Shown: positions 17,113-28,257 of the stretch, piece by piece
Numbering within the stretch: the first letter of the stretch is position 1
How the letters are laid out: the number at the start of each line of letters is the position of its first letter
Origin: Bryobacteraceae bacterium
GTDB taxonomy: Bacteria; Acidobacteriota; Terriglobia; Bryobacterales; Bryobacteraceae
NCBI GenBank assembly: GCA_029975915.1
Contig: JARKOC010000177.1
Coordinates: forward strand, 186,001 to 250,000
Direction of reading: 5' to 3'
DNA length: 64,000 nt
Program-made: the position numbers and the translations under genes
Notes under the pieces: generated by a model
What the model was told of the DNA's origin: nothing
What the model saw: the letters and a program-made list of their open reading frames with translations, nothing else
The model's database searches: none

Positions 17113-19464
17113 ATGAACTTATCTCTCGAATTCCCCGACCCCAAAAAATCAGAATCCTTGGCCCTCGCACGCCGAGCCGGTCTCGACGCAACCATTGCCC
17201 GCCTCCAGGCTTCAATGCAAGAGCCTGACTCCCCGATCCGTGCCATCCGCCACCAGCCTGCCACCGAAGGCCGTTTCAGCGATCTCCCCGCTGGCATACC
17301 CAAGCCGCTGAGCAAGGTTCTCACGGAACGCGGCATTGCTCGCCTCTATACCCATCAAGCCGAATGTTATGAGCATCTTGCCGGCGGCCGCCACGTCGTC
17401 GTCGTAACCCCTACCGCAAGCGGCAAAACCCTCTGCTATAACCTGCCCGTCCTCGACCGGATTCTCCGCGAACCCGAAGCCCGCGCCCTCTACCTCTTTC
17501 CCACCAAGGCGCTTTCTGAGGATCAACTCCACGAGTTCCACGCCATGGTTGAAGCGATGGGATCCGGTATTCGTGCTTTTACATATGACGGAGATACGCC
17601 GCAGGATGCGCGCAAACAAATCCGCGAGCGCGCCAACGTCGTCCTCACCAACCCCGACATGCTCCATGCCGGCATCCTTCCCCACCACACCAAGTGGGCT
17701 AAACTTTTTGAAAACCTGCGCTACATCGTCATCGATGAACTCCATTACTACCGCGGCGTCTACGGCAGCCACCTCGCAAACCTCATCCGCCGCCTCAAAC
17801 GAATCTGCGCGTTTTATGGATCAACACCGCAATTCATCTGCTGCTCGGCGACCATCGCCAACCCCAGGCCCCTGGCCGAAACCCTCACCGGCGAAACCTT
17901 CCAACTCGTGGATAACAACGGCGCGCCATCTGGAGAGAAGTTCTTTGTTTTTTACAACCCGCCGGTCGTGAACCGCCAGCTGGGCATCCGCCGCGGCTAC
18001 CTCAACGAAACCCGCCGTATCGCCTCCGACCTCGTCCAGCGCGGTGAACAGACTCTGGTTTTCGCCAATAACCGCCTGGCCACCGAAATCCTCCTTACCT
18101 ATCTGAAGGACTCCTGTGCCCGTCCGCCGGCCCACCCGGACAGCGTCCGCGGTTACCGAGGCGGCTACCTTCCGCGCGAGCGCCGCGAAATCGAGCGCGG
18201 CCTGCGCGACGGCGACATCCGCTGCGTCGTCGCCACCAACGCTCTCGAACTTGGAATCGACATTGGTTCGCTAGATGTAGTAGTTATGGCCGGCTACCCC
18301 GGAACCATCGCCTCCACCTGGCAGCGCGCCGGCCGCGCCGGTCGCCGCCAGACGACTTCACTATCTCTTCTGGTTGCCAGTTCCGCCCCGCTAGACCAGT
18401 ACATCGTCGAGCATCCCGAGTACTTCTTCGAAGGTTCACCGGAACACGCCCAAATTAACCCGGACAACCTCGAGATCCTGATAAACCATTTGAAATGTGC
18501 AGCTTTTGAGCTTCCTCTGAAAGATGAGGAACCGTTCGGTCCTCATCCGGCCGGCGAACTGTGCCGGTTTCTGGAAGAGGTCGGTCTGCTCCACCACTCC
18601 GCCGGCGCCTGGCACTGGACCTCCGACACCTACCCGGCAGACGCTATCAGCCTCCGCTCGGTCTCCAGCGACAACTTCATCGTTATTGATGCTACAAATG
18701 AGGAAAGAGTCATCGCCGAGGTTGCATTTCCCGCAGCCCTTACCGAACTTCACGAGAAAGCGATCTATCTTCACGAGGCGCGCCAGTATCAGGTCGAGAA
18801 GATGGACTACGGTCAGAGGAAAGCCTGGGTCCGTCACATCGAGTGCGACTACTTCACTGACGCAATCGATTACACCCAGGTCAAGATACTGGAGACGTTC
18901 GAGTCACAGCCTGTGGCCGAGGCCCGCGCGGCTCACGGTGAGGTCCGCGTCAACCGCCAGATCGTCGGATTCAAGAAGTTGAAGTTTTACACGATGGAGA
19001 ACATCGGCTCAGGAGTCCTCTCACTGCCCGAGCAGGAAATGCACACGACCTCGTATTATCTTCACTTTACGCCAGAATTCCTGGCCCGCCTGCCGCACCT
19101 GACACCCACTGACCGCCTCAACGCCCTCACCGGCCTGGGCAACGCCTTTCGCACCGTCGCCGCCTTGCTACTGATGTGCGACCCGCGCGACCTGGGCGTC
19201 GCCCTTACCGAAGAATACGGCAAGCCCGTCGCCGGCTTTGAACCAAATCTACATTTGTACGACAACTATCCCGGAGGCATCGGCCAAAGCGCCCCCCTCT
19301 TCCAGATGACCGGTCAACTCCTGGCCGGAGCCCGCGACCTCATCGCTCACTGTCCATGTGACTCCGGCTGCCCGTCCTGCACTGGCCCCGCCGGCGAAAC
19401 CGGCGCCGGGGCCAAACAAGCCGGTCTCGAAATCCTCAAAACGCTGCTCGGCGAGGCATCCTAA
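17113..19464 (+). CDS. MrfA-like DEAD/DEAH-box helicase with C-terminal DUF1998-type zinc module
   Basis: 783 aa. PTASGKT (100-106) is Walker [15 protein letters not shown] has motif II as D-E-L-H (208-211). CSATI is motif [20 protein letters not shown] and QRAGRAGRR are motifs V and VI. The C-terminus contains a Cys cluster, [11 protein letters not shown], about 20 residues before the end, the Zn-binding signature of the MrfA / YprA family. In Bacillus, MrfA is a 3'-5' helicase that repairs mitomycin C lesions together with the MrfB exonuclease. No mrfB-like gene is near. An in-frame DNA-repair role is inferred from the family. Confidence 0.9.
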   Translation: MNLSLEFPDPKKSESLALARRAGLDATIARLQASMQEPDSPIRAIRHQPATEGRFSDLPAGIPKPLSKVLTERGIARLYTHQAECYEHLAGGRHVVVVTPTASGKTLCYNLPVLDRILREPEARALYLFPTKALSEDQLHEFHAMVEAMGSGIRAFTYDGDTPQDARKQIRERANVVLTNPDMLHAGILPHHTKWAKLFENLRYIVIDELHYYRGVYGSHLANLIRRLKRICAFYGSTPQFICCSATIANPRPLAETLTGETFQLVDNNGAPSGEKFFVFYNPPVVNRQLGIRRGYLNETRRIASDLVQRGEQTLVFANNRLATEILLTYLKDSCARPPAHPDSVRGYRGGYLPRERREIERGLRDGDIRCVVATNALELGIDIGSLDVVVMAGYPGTIASTWQRAGRAGRRQTTSLSLLVASSAPLDQYIVEHPEYFFEGSPEHAQINPDNLEILINHLKCAAFELPLKDEEPFGPHPAGELCRFLEEVGLLHHSAGAWHWTSDTYPADAISLRSVSSDNFIVIDATNEERVIAEVAFPAALTELHEKAIYLHEARQYQVEKMDYGQRKAWVRHIECDYFTDAIDYTQVKILETFESQPVAEARAAHGEVRVNRQIVGFKKLKFYTMENIGSGVLSLPEQEMHTTSYYLHFTPEFLARLPHLTPTDRLNALTGLGNAFRTVAALLLMCDPRDLGVALTEEYGKPVAGFEPNLHLYDNYPGGIGQSAPLFQMTGQLLAGARDLIAHCPCDSGCPSCTGPAGETGAGAKQAGLEILKTLLGEAS

Positions 19465-19469
19465 GCCGC

Positions 19470-21320
19470 TCAAAGTACAAGTCTTTGATCGCCTTCGCGC
19501 CGCGTCACCCGCTCCCGGTCCATGTACTCCAGCAGCGGGATTGCGTATTTCCGGGAGATGCCCGTCCAGTCCTTGAACTCGCCGACCCCGAAGCGCTGGC
19601 CCTTCTTTCCAGAGAGAATGGCCTTGAGCTGACCAATCGCTTCTGAATGGAAAATGAGATCCGTGCTGACGCGGATTAACGTCTTTTGTCGTAGTAGAGT
19701 TTGAAGAATCGTGCGTGACCGGTTGGCATCAATGCCCGAACTCTTTAGCACTTCGTTCACCGCTGGCACCGCCAACCCGGCATCACGGAACAGGCTCTCA
19801 ATCTTCGTTTTCGCCTCATCTTCGTCTGCTTGGAGCTGAGGCCGAAAGCTGACCAAACGAACCAGATCACCCTCGCTCGTTATGCCGGATGTCGTTGCGA
19901 GGAGGAAATCCAGCAGTGGACCCTGCACCGGCGCGGCCACCTTCGGCATTCCGACCTCCAGTGGATGTTGTTGATGATAAACGGCTAATGAATCCAAGAG
20001 GTTCGTTTGGCCGCGATCTCTCCGGGCCACCGAGATCAGGATTGGCTCGGCTGCCGGTACCTGAATGATGCCGATGCGCTTCGCTAGGGAGGTTAGTTCC
20101 ACCCGGCTGAGCCCGGTCCGGGCAACCAAGTCCGCCAAGCTGATCCCGCCAGCCGCTTCGTCGACAAACGCTGCTATTCGCTCCTCCTCCCGAGATTTCG
20201 CCAAATGGAGTAACCTCTCATAAGCCGCCGCCCTCTTCATCCGCTTAGGTGGTTTGTTGTCGAGCACGATCCCCCCACCGATCGTCACGACGGGGGAGAA
20301 CATCCTCGCGATGAACCGGTCGCCGGGCAGCAGCAGCATTGGCTCCCTCAGATGAAGCCGCACCGGACCGGCCGATCCAGGCATTACCGCTTCCGAGCCG
20401 TCTAGCAACTTCACATCGGCTTCGGTTTCGGCCGTCCCGGCATGAAAGTGAACGGGCGCGCCATGCTTCAGCGGCTTAGCGCTTTCGAGGTGAGAATAGT
20501 CAACATCGACAAAAGTAGTAGGAACAAACCATCCTGGCGGCGCAAGCGTCATGCCGCGCCTCAGCTCATCCGCCTCCACCCCGGCGAGGTTCACCGCTAC
20601 CCTCTGCCCGGCTTCGGCGACCTCTACCGGGCCACCGTATACTTGGAGTCCCCGCACTCGCAGCCGCCGGCCAACGGGATAGACCTCGACCTCGTCCTCC
20701 ACACGCAGACGTCCGCTCCACAATGTTCCGGTCACGACCGTCCCGAAGCCCTTGAGGACGAACGAGCGGTCGATGGGCAGCCGGAACCCGCCCTCGACCC
20801 GCCTCGGCTCGACCTTCGCCGCCAAGTCCACCATCGCCGGCCGCAACCTGTCCAGACCCTGCCCCGTTTTCGAACTAACCGCGATCACCGGCGCGCCTTC
20901 CAGGAAAGATCCCTTGACGAAGTCGTCCACCTCCATCCGAACCAGCTCCAGGATGTCGGTATCCACCAGATCGGCCTTCGTAACCGCCACCAAGCCGTGT
21001 TTCACCCCGAGCAGGCGGCAAATCTCGAAGTGCTCTCTCGTCTGCGGCTTGATTGATTCGTCGGCGCCGACCACCAGCACCACCATGTCGATGCCGCCGG
21101 CGCCAGCCAGCATGTTGCGGACAAAGCGCTCGTGTCCCGGGACATCGACGAATCCGAATCGGATGCCGCCCTCCTCCATGTGGGCGAAGCCGAGGTCGAT
21201 CGAGATGCCTCGGCGTTTTTCTTCCTCCAGCCGGTCGGTCTCGATCCCAGTCAGAGCGCGCACCAGGGCGCTCTTTCCGTGGTCGATGTGGCCCGCAGTC
21301 CCGACGATAATGTTCCTCAT
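19470..21320 (-). CDS. selB: Selenocysteine-specific translation elongation factor SelB
   Basis: 616 aa from ATG 21320 (Met at 21338 would add six residues). [22 protein letters not shown] is the P-loop; [11 protein letters not shown] and [10 protein letters not shown] are switch regions; VTKADLVD is the G4 loop. The C-terminal half (about 380-616) looks like tandem winged-helix domains, which bind the SECIS hairpin. SelB brings Sec-tRNA to UGA codons. The presence of this gene implies a selenoprotein pathway, but selA, selD and the Sec tRNA are not in this window. It converges on the MrfA-like gene (five bases between stops) and its start codon overlaps that of the vWA gene. Confidence 0.95.
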   Translation of the reverse strand: MRNIIVGTAGHIDHGKSALVRALTGIETDRLEEEKRRGISIDLGFAHMEEGGIRFGFVDVPGHERFVRNMLAGAGGIDMVVLVVGADESIKPQTREHFEICRLLGVKHGLVAVTKADLVDTDILELVRMEVDDFVKGSFLEGAPVIAVSSKTGQGLDRLRPAMVDLAAKVEPRRVEGGFRLPIDRSFVLKGFGTVVTGTLWSGRLRVEDEVEVYPVGRRLRVRGLQVYGGPVEVAEAGQRVAVNLAGVEADELRRGMTLAPPGWFVPTTFVDVDYSHLESAKPLKHGAPVHFHAGTAETEADVKLLDGSEAVMPGSAGPVRLHLREPMLLLPGDRFIARMFSPVVTIGGGIVLDNKPPKRMKRAAAYERLLHLAKSREEERIAAFVDEAAGGISLADLVARTGLSRVELTSLAKRIGIIQVPAAEPILISVARRDRGQTNLLDSLAVYHQQHPLEVGMPKVAAPVQGPLLDFLLATTSGITSEGDLVRLVSFRPQLQADEDEAKTKIESLFRDAGLAVPAVNEVLKSSGIDANRSRTILQTLLRQKTLIRVSTDLIFHSEAIGQLKAILSGKKGQRFGVGEFKDWTGISRKYAIPLLEYMDRERVTRREGDQRLVL

Positions 21321-22263
21321 GAGGCCGTTTCTCCTCATATTCGCTTTCGCAGCCGCATGGGCACAAGCCCCGGAGGCTCCGCCTACATTTCAAGCGGGCA
21401 CCGCAGTGGTCCGCGTGGACGTGCAGGCGCTGCGGCGCGGCCATCCTGTCGCAGGGCTGACGGCCGCCGATTTCACGGTGCTCGACAACGGCCAGCCGGC
21501 CGGCCCGCTGACGCTCGACCAGGACCACGACCGCCTGGAAGTGATCCTCGTGCTGGACGTATCGGGCAGCATGGGCAAGCTGCTCGGCCGCATGGCGGCA
21601 GTGGCGCAGAAGGCTCTGGCGGTGCTCGACCCCGATGACACCGTGGGGGTGATGCTGTACGCCCGGCGGTCTCAAGTGGTCCTCGAGCCGGACGCCGACC
21701 GCCGCGCGGCTGTGAGCGTCATCCGCGATGCCGCCATCGAGAAAAACGGCACGCTGGGTGCAGGCTCGTCTCTCAACGAAGCGGTCCTGGCGGCCGCCGG
21801 GTATTTCCAGAAGCGTCCTTACAATGGCCGCCGGGCGCTGGTCGTTCTCACCGACAACGGCGGGTTGAGCAAGGAACTGCCCGACGAGAAGGTGATCCGG
21901 GAATTGGCGCGCGCCGAGGTGATTTTGAACGGCATCGTGCCTGGCGGAGTTGGCCGCCCGGAGCCGCCGCCGAAGGGCGTCGAAGTCAATCCAGATTACA
22001 CGCCGGCCAATGTCTTCCGATTAGCCGAGGAGTCAGGCGGTGAGTGGATTCGATCGGACAAGCCGGAGAAGTTGGGCGAGATGCTGGACCGAATCCGCCA
22101 GCGTTACACGCTCTCCTACCGCGCGCCCGAGTCGGCGCCGGGCGAATGGCGGACATTGACAGTGGATCTGTCGCCGGCGGCCCGCGCGCGGCTAGGGAAC
22201 GTTCAGATCCGTTCACGGCCGGGTTACTTCTCCGGATCAGCCGACACGAAGGACAAGGAGTGA
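21319..22263 (+). CDS. Secreted VWFA-related protein
   Basis: 314 aa from ATG 21319; an ATG three codons earlier (21310) is possible, giving [23 protein letters not shown] is a Sec signal peptide. The first part (about 25-70), with V-x-V-x-V-x-V and G-L-x-x-x-D-F-x-V-x-D-N-G, is typical of the acidobacterial VWFA-related family. [10 protein letters not shown] gives the MIDAS motif D80-x-S82-x-S84, and VVLTDNGG is the later metal-binding loop. Probably periplasmic or surface-exposed and involved in binding proteins through a metal. The gene is not in an operon with its neighbours; lpxA follows on the other strand. Confidence 0.88.
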   Translation: MRPFLLIFAFAAAWAQAPEAPPTFQAGTAVVRVDVQALRRGHPVAGLTAADFTVLDNGQPAGPLTLDQDHDRLEVILVLDVSGSMGKLLGRMAAVAQKALAVLDPDDTVGVMLYARRSQVVLEPDADRRAAVSVIRDAAIEKNGTLGAGSSLNEAVLAAAGYFQKRPYNGRRALVVLTDNGGLSKELPDEKVIRELARAEVILNGIVPGGVGRPEPPPKGVEVNPDYTPANVFRLAEESGGEWIRSDKPEKLGEMLDRIRQRYTLSYRAPESAPGEWRTLTVDLSPAARARLGNVQIRSRPGYFSGSADTKDKE

Positions 22264-22337
22264 TGCGCCCCGCGCTCGTGGCGGCCCATCGGAGGGCTGC
22301 TTCCGCAATCGGGGCGCGGCACAGGCGCCGTTCCCTG

Positions 22338-22377
22338 GTCTCCACATGTTCGTGGAGACGGCGGACAGAGTGTCCGC
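22338..22377. terminator. Two tandem hairpins between convergent genes
   Basis: GTCTCCAC / GTGGAGAC (22338-22345 and 22352-22359, 6-base loop) is followed one base later by GCGGACA / TGTCCGC (22361-22367 and 22371-22377, 3-base loop). They lie between the stops of the vWA gene and lpxA. No T-run follows. They may act as a bidirectional terminator or be a repeated intergenic element. Confidence 0.55.
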
Positions 22378-22392
22378 GCCACCAGGACCGGC

Positions 22393-23208
22393 TTAGTCTT
22401 CGTCCTCGCCTTCACCGCCCGAGCGCCGGACGATGCCGCGTTTGGATGAGCGGATGAAGCGGACGATTTCCTTGGCGGCTTCTGAGTGGAGCGTTCCGGA
22501 GATGGCGTTTAGGGCGTCTTCCAGGCTCAGTCCGGTGCGATAGAGAAGGCGGAAGGCTTCCTTGATTTCCCCGATCTCCTCGCGGCTGAAGCCGGCGCGC
22601 TTCAGACCGACCCGGTTCACGCCACGGGCCTCCACCTTGTAGCCCATGTAGGTGAAAAACGGCGGCAGATCCTTGTTGATACGCGACATGCCGCCGACCA
22701 TGGCCAGCCGGCCGATCTTCGAGAACTGGTGGACTCCGATGCCGCCTGAGACAAAGGCCTGGTCGCCGATCTCGACATAGCCGGCGATCAAGGCGCAGGA
22801 GGCGATGACGACGTTCGAGCCGATGACGCAGTTATGCGCGATGTGGCCCGAGGTCATGATGTAGTTGCCGTCGCCGAGGATGGTTTCACTGTCCTCGGCC
22901 GTGCCACGCGAGATGGTGTAGTGCTCGCGGATTTTGTTGCCATTGCCGATGCGGAGATAGCTGCGATGGCCCTTGAAGTTTTTATCGAGCGGGTCGGTGC
23001 CCAACACGGTACCGGCGGAGATTTCGTTGGCGTCCCCCATGGTCGTCCAGCGTTTGACATAGACGTAAGGCTCGAGCAGACAATTGGCGCCGATGACGAC
23101 ATCGGATTCGACGACGCAGAATTCGCCGATGCGCGTGCCGGGGCCAATGGAAGCACCCGGATCGATTCTGGCGGTTGGCGCGATGGATGCGCCCGGATCA
23201 ACCGGCAT
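22393..23208 (-). CDS. lpxA: UDP-N-acetylglucosamine O-acyltransferase
   Basis: 271 aa. Left-handed beta-helix hexapeptide repeats from the start (PTARIDPGASIGPGTRIGEF). GHIAHNCVIG (121-130) holds His122 and His125; His125 is the catalytic base in the E. coli enzyme. HQFSKIGRLAMVGG and the ending segment (about 195-255) form the C-terminal helical domain. It transfers an R-3-hydroxyacyl chain from ACP to UDP-GlcNAc, first step of lipid A. The last ten residues are acidic (GGEGEDED). It diverges from lpxD over 45 bases; both belong to lipid A synthesis, which is good evidence for an outer membrane. Confidence 0.95.
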   Translation of the reverse strand: MPVDPGASIAPTARIDPGASIGPGTRIGEFCVVESDVVIGANCLLEPYVYVKRWTTMGDANEISAGTVLGTDPLDKNFKGHRSYLRIGNGNKIREHYTISRGTAEDSETILGDGNYIMTSGHIAHNCVIGSNVVIASCALIAGYVEIGDQAFVSGGIGVHQFSKIGRLAMVGGMSRINKDLPPFFTYMGYKVEARGVNRVGLKRAGFSREEIGEIKEAFRLLYRTGLSLEDALNAISGTLHSEAAKEIVRFIRSSKRGIVRRSGGEGEDED

Positions 23209-23253
23209 AGACTTAGATCATATCGACTCCCCGACGAAAAGGAATCACCGCCG

Positions 23254-24285
23254 ATGACCGTCCGTGAAGCCGCCGAAACTCTGGGCCTCGCCTTTGAGGG
23301 CGACGGCGAATTGACGCTGACCGGGGTAGCCTCGCTGGCCGATGCCGGTCCGGGCGACGTGTCGTTCATAAAGAACCGCAAGGCGGCCAAAGAGGCCGAA
23401 GGGACTCGGGCGGCGTGTCTGATTGTTCCGTTGGACTATGACAACGCGGCGGGCGCGACGGTGATGCGGGCCAAGGACCCGCGGCGTGAGATGGGACGGA
23501 TGGTGCGGTTGCTCGTGCCGGAACCTCAAGCTGTGCCGGGCGTTCATGAGTCCGTGGCAATTGATTCGACGGCGGTGTTGGGCGAGGGGGTTTCGATCGG
23601 CCCGCATGCGGTGATCGAGGCGGGAGCCGAGATCGGCGCCGGGACCAGGATCGGGGCAAACACGACCATCGGCAGAGGAGTGAGGATCGGACCGGGTTCG
23701 GTGATACATCCCAACGTTTCGATCTACGCGGGCGTTGAGATCGGCGCACGAGCGGTTGTTCATTCGGGAGCGGTGCTGGGGGCGGATGGATTCGGATTTT
23801 CCTTCCATCAGGGCAGGTACGAGAAGTTTCCGCAGGTGGGCAAAGTGGTCATCGGCGACGATGTGGAGATTGGCGCGCACTCGACGGTGGACCGGGCGGC
23901 GCTGGGGGTAACGCGGATCGGCAACGGAGTGAAGTTCGACAACATGGTCCATATCGGTCACAACTGCACGGTGGGCAATCATGTCGTGATCGCGGCGCAG
24001 ACGGGGATCGCGGGCGGATGCGTGCTGGAGGATTATGCGGTGATCGGCGGGCAGGTGGGCATGGGCGAGGCGGTGACGGTGAAGTCGGGGGCGATTGTGG
24101 GGTCGGGGGCGGGGATCCTGAATTCGAAGATCGTGAAAGGCGGAGGAGAGGTGCATTGGGGGACGCCGGCGCGGCCTTTGAAGGAATACCTCGAAACGCT
24201 GGCGAACATGGCGCGTCTGCCGGAGCTTCGGCGGCGCGTAAGCGAATTGGAGAAGTTGGTCAGGCGGATGGATCCAAAGCTTTAA
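23254..24285 (+). CDS. lpxD: UDP-3-O-acylglucosamine N-acyltransferase
   Basis: 343 aa from ATG 23254, with AAGGA about ten bases upstream. The uridine-binding N-terminal domain holds LTGVASLADAGPGDVSFI, typical of LpxD (about 22-40). Hexapeptide repeats follow. MVHIGHNCTVG (231-241) contains His233 and His236, the catalytic region. It transfers the second 3-hydroxyacyl chain in lipid A synthesis. The frame is open further upstream but that part overlaps lpxA antisense and is not coding. It is separated from the P-loop gene by four bases, suggesting one transcript. Confidence 0.95.
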   Translation: MTVREAAETLGLAFEGDGELTLTGVASLADAGPGDVSFIKNRKAAKEAEGTRAACLIVPLDYDNAAGATVMRAKDPRREMGRMVRLLVPEPQAVPGVHESVAIDSTAVLGEGVSIGPHAVIEAGAEIGAGTRIGANTTIGRGVRIGPGSVIHPNVSIYAGVEIGARAVVHSGAVLGADGFGFSFHQGRYEKFPQVGKVVIGDDVEIGAHSTVDRAALGVTRIGNGVKFDNMVHIGHNCTVGNHVVIAAQTGIAGGCVLEDYAVIGGQVGMGEAVTVKSGAIVGSGAGILNSKIVKGGGEVHWGTPARPLKEYLETLANMARLPELRRRVSELEKLVRRMDPKL

Positions 24286-24289
24286 GGCG

Positions 24290-24736
24290 ATGCGCATTAT
24301 CGTTGGCGGCGAGGCCCGGAAGTGCGGAAAGACGACGGTAGTGTGCCGCATTCTGGCTGGCTTCCCGGACCAGCGGTGGACGGCAGTAAAGATCTCGCCA
24401 CACATGCACATCGAGGGTGGTGAGGCATGGTCGTTGAGCGAGGATGATACTGAGGGCGACACGAGGCGCTATAAAGAAGCAGGCGCGGAGAAGGCGTACC
24501 TGTTTTGCGGCGATGCCGAAGCAGGCAAGGCTGCGTTGATGGGGGTGTTAAGCAGTGCGGAAAACTGGATTGTCGAGACGACGTCGGCAGCGCGGCTGAT
24601 CGAGCACGACCTCGCGTTGCTGGTCGAGGCCGGCGCGGATGCGGAGATCAAGGGAGGCCCGTTTGTGGCATGTGAAAGGGTGAGCGCCCAGGAGGGCGGA
24701 TTGATCTCAGTTGTCGCTGGCCGCTGGAAATCTTAG
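24290..24736 (+). CDS. P-loop NTPase-like protein of unknown function, with unusual Walker A
   Basis: 148 aa. It starts MRIIVGGEARKCGKTTVVCR. The Walker A loop reads G-E-A-R-K-C-G-K-T-T, five residues between Gly and Gly-Lys instead of four. The general shape resembles MobB-like or dethiobiotin-synthetase-like P-loop proteins. A later NWIVETTSAARLIEHDLALLV could be the Walker B-like strand with the following helix. It is four bases after lpxD and its 3' end overlaps by 30 bases the end of the convergent kinase-like gene. The substrate is unknown. Confidence 0.72.
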   Translation: MRIIVGGEARKCGKTTVVCRILAGFPDQRWTAVKISPHMHIEGGEAWSLSEDDTEGDTRRYKEAGAEKAYLFCGDAEAGKAALMGVLSSAENWIVETTSAARLIEHDLALLVEAGADAEIKGGPFVACERVSAQEGGLISVVAGRWKS

Positions 24737-25372
24737 CTGGATCTCCATCACGCCATCGGACTGGCCAACCGTAACGCCGCCACCGGCGCCTTCCACAGCC
24801 GCCGCAAGGCCACCCGGCCACAAAGAAGTGAACAGCCTAACCATCTCAGCGCTTCGCTGCTCTCCGATGCGAGCGGAGATCGCAAGGCCCGACCAGCCTT
24901 CTCCGGGGAAGGTTCGCGCCGAAACCTCAGGCCCGGCCTGCGCGACATTGAGGAGGAAGCAGAGAACATGACTCACCATGCGCCGCAATCTGGCGGCCGG
25001 TAGCGCAACGGGCAGTTGCCCCACCGCGAGGCTGAGGTCGATGGGAGTCTCCTCGTGAAGCGCCAAATCACTGGCGATGACGTGAACCTCCTGGTTCAGC
25101 GAAGATTGCTGATCACCGGATGCAGGGAGTGCGTAATCGAGGGAGGCATCGTCGAGCAGCCAACTCGCCTGGCAGACCATGGAGCGCAGGTGGCGGCACT
25201 GCTGGCGAAGGTCCTCGTCGGCTGACTCCAGGGCCATCTCGAGACAGAACGCGGCAGACTCAATGGCCGAGAGGGGCTGGCGCACTTCGTGAAAGAGCTT
25301 CGGCATCCGGTCGGCCGCAATCCGGCTGGAGGTTTGGGGCAGGTCGGCGCCGGTCTGCAAATGCGTTTTCAA
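24707..25372 (-). CDS. Degenerate histidine-kinase-like protein
   Basis: About 221 aa if started at the TTG at 25372; an ATG at 25306 is the alternative. LFHEVRQPLSAIESAAFCLEMAL resembles the H-box of HisKA domains with a His in the right position (H-E-x-x-x-P-L). HVLCFLLNVAQAGPEV recalls the N-box, and GGLAAAVEGAGGGVTVG the last glycine loop of the ATPase domain. The D-x-G-x-G box is not seen, so ATP binding is doubtful. It has no membrane segment. It may be a regulator derived from a kinase. It lies 32 bases downstream of the JAMM gene in the same direction. Confidence 0.6.
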   Translation of the reverse strand: MKTHLQTGADLPQTSSRIAADRMPKLFHEVRQPLSAIESAAFCLEMALESADEDLRQQCRHLRSMVCQASWLLDDASLDYALPASGDQQSSLNQEVHVIASDLALHEETPIDLSLAVGQLPVALPAARLRRMVSHVLCFLLNVAQAGPEVSARTFPGEGWSGLAISARIGEQRSAEMVRLFTSLWPGGLAAAVEGAGGGVTVGQSDGVMEIQLRFPAASDN

Positions 25373-25404
25373 CGTTGCCCAGTATAGCGCCTCGCGGCAG
25401 GACT

Positions 25405-25887
25405 TCAGGAACCAATTTCCGGCAAGGGAACTTCGCTGTCCGGGGTACGACCGGAGGACAGGCGCACGGCCATCTGTCGAACTCCTGCTCTGGTTCGGCC
25501 GGCTCCCGACACGTAGGCCCGGGCCCGCCGGAACTGGCCTTTCGTGATGGCGAGTACTACGTTGGCGCAACCGGGCCAACAATCCTGGATGTCGCTCTCC
25601 GAGAAGTATGGGCCGCGGTCGGGGTGCGAATGATAGAAGCCGACGATTTCGAGTCCGGCTTCACGGGCAGCCAACGACACTTCAAGCAACTGCTCCGGGT
25701 TGATGGCGAACCGTGTGCGGCTGTCCGCGCCTGCCTGATTGGCGCAGGCTGCGGCGGAGTGGACCCGTGGGCCATCAGGGCCATTCATCCCGAGCAAGAC
25801 GCCGCAAGCCTCCTCCGGATAGCCGGCCTCGGCGTGGCTGGTCATCGCGGTCCAGGCGGATTCATCGATCACGATCGTCGCGGCCAT
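25405..25887 (-). CDS. JAMM / Mov34-family metalloprotease (M67)
   Basis: 160 aa from ATG 25887; an ATG at 25896 is an alternative start. EEACGVLLG (25-33) gives the conserved Glu, and GFYHSHPDRGPYFSESD (83-99) is the J-A-M-M motif H-S-H-P-x6-S-x2-D with zinc ligands His86, His88 and Asp99. The family removes C-terminal peptides from ubiquitin-like or ThiS/MoaD-like proteins; in Mycobacterium, Mec processes CysO. The gene has no ThiS-like neighbour; the only such protein in this window is at 46.0 kb. It is divergent from the YggS gene. Confidence 0.9.
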   Translation of the reverse strand: MAATIVIDESAWTAMTSHAEAGYPEEACGVLLGMNGPDGPRVHSAAACANQAGADSRTRFAINPEQLLEVSLAAREAGLEIVGFYHSHPDRGPYFSESDIQDCWPGCANVVLAITKGQFRRARAYVSGAGRTRAGVRQMAVRLSSGRTPDSEVPLPEIGS

Positions 25888-25960
25888 CCAATTCATTTCT
25901 ACCGCAACCGCGGCGGACGGCCCGGAATGGCGGGAACGGGTCAAGGTAGAATCCGGATGA

Positions 25961-26632
25961 GTGGCGACAAACGAACTGGCAAACAGACTTGAGGCTGTGG
26001 AGCAGCGGATCGAACGCGCATGCAAAGCGGCAGGGCGGCGGCGGGAGGACGTTTTGCTGCTGGCGGTGACGAAAGTGTTTCCAGCGCAAGCCATCCTGGA
26101 TTCCTATGCGCTAGGGTTGCGCGACTTTGGAGAGAACTATGTTCAGGAGTTCGAGGGCAAGCGGGATGCGGTTGCGGAGCTGCCTGGGGCGCGATTTCAC
26201 CTGATCGGCCACTTGCAGTCGAACAAGGCGGCGCGGGCGGGTGAGATCTTTCATGTAATCGAAACGGTGGATTCCGTCAAACTGGCGAGGCGGCTGGATG
26301 GGGTTGGAAGACCGCTTGACATTTACATCGAGGTGAAGCTCTCACCAGAGGAGACGAAGGCCGGCGCGGCGCCGGAGGAGGTGCCGGCGCTGGTGGAGGC
26401 GATCAACGGGATGGCGAATCTTCGGCTGGCCGGCCTGATGACGATGCCGCCATGGTCTGAGGAAGCGGAACTGTCGCGACCGTATTTCCGCAGATTGAGA
26501 GAACTGGCCGCCGCAAACGGACTTGCGGGCCTGTCGATGGGGATGTCGCACGACCTGGAAGTAGCGATCGAGGAAGGATCGACGGTGGTGCGAGTTGGGA
26601 CGGCTTTGTTTGGATCGAGACGGAGGGCGTAA
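25961..26632 (+). CDS. YggS-family pyridoxal phosphate-binding protein (PLPBP)
   Basis: 223 aa; GTG start at 25961. LLLAVTKVFP (32-41) holds the PLP lysine (Lys38). FGENYVQEFEGK and FHLIGHLQSNKA are the two next signatures. The end has LSMGMSHDLEVAIEEGSTVVRVGTALFG, which binds phosphate. YggS/PLPBP proteins keep vitamin B6 and amino acid pools balanced. TAGAAT lies eight bases before the GTG, so the start looks near-leaderless. guaB follows after 52 bases but has its own putative promoter. Confidence 0.95.
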   Translation: MATNELANRLEAVEQRIERACKAAGRRREDVLLLAVTKVFPAQAILDSYALGLRDFGENYVQEFEGKRDAVAELPGARFHLIGHLQSNKAARAGEIFHVIETVDSVKLARRLDGVGRPLDIYIEVKLSPEETKAGAAPEEVPALVEAINGMANLRLAGLMTMPPWSEEAELSRPYFRRLRELAAANGLAGLSMGMSHDLEVAIEEGSTVVRVGTALFGSRRRA

Positions 26633-26643
26633 AGGCGGATTCG

Positions 26644-26673
26644 TTGCGGGTGTTCCGAGGGGTCCGGTACTAT
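26644..26673 (+). promoter_or_regulatory. Putative guaB promoter with short leader
   Basis: TTGCGG (26644-26649), 18-base spacer, TACTAT (26668-26673), overlapped by TATAAG at 26671-26676. The guaB ATG is at 26685, 11 bases after TACTAT. The -35 match is weak. There is no Shine-Dalgarno sequence in the short leader. Confidence 0.4.
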
Positions 26674-26675
26674 AA

Positions 26676-28142
<1,467 letters not shown>

Positions 28143-28182
28143 GCCGCCAACGGCGCGGACACACCCAGCATCCAGACGTAAC

Positions 28183-28227
28183 GGCGGAGCGCCGCCCCAC
28201 GGAGAGGTTGCAGGCATTATGATGCCT
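28183..28227. repeat. Two short hairpins after guaB
   Basis: GGCGG / CCGCC (28183-28187 and 28192-28196, 4-base loop) and AGGCAT-TATG-ATGCCT (28212-28227) lie in the 115-base gap between guaB and the GH4 gene. Neither is followed by a T-run; one may end guaB transcription. Confidence 0.4.
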
Positions 28228-28257
28228 ACAGCCGTAACTTCACCGGGAGGGTGATTC

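Noticed and set aside
22834..23253. Upstream extension of the lpxD frame
   Set aside because: It is antisense to lpxA; the LpxD family starts at 23254.
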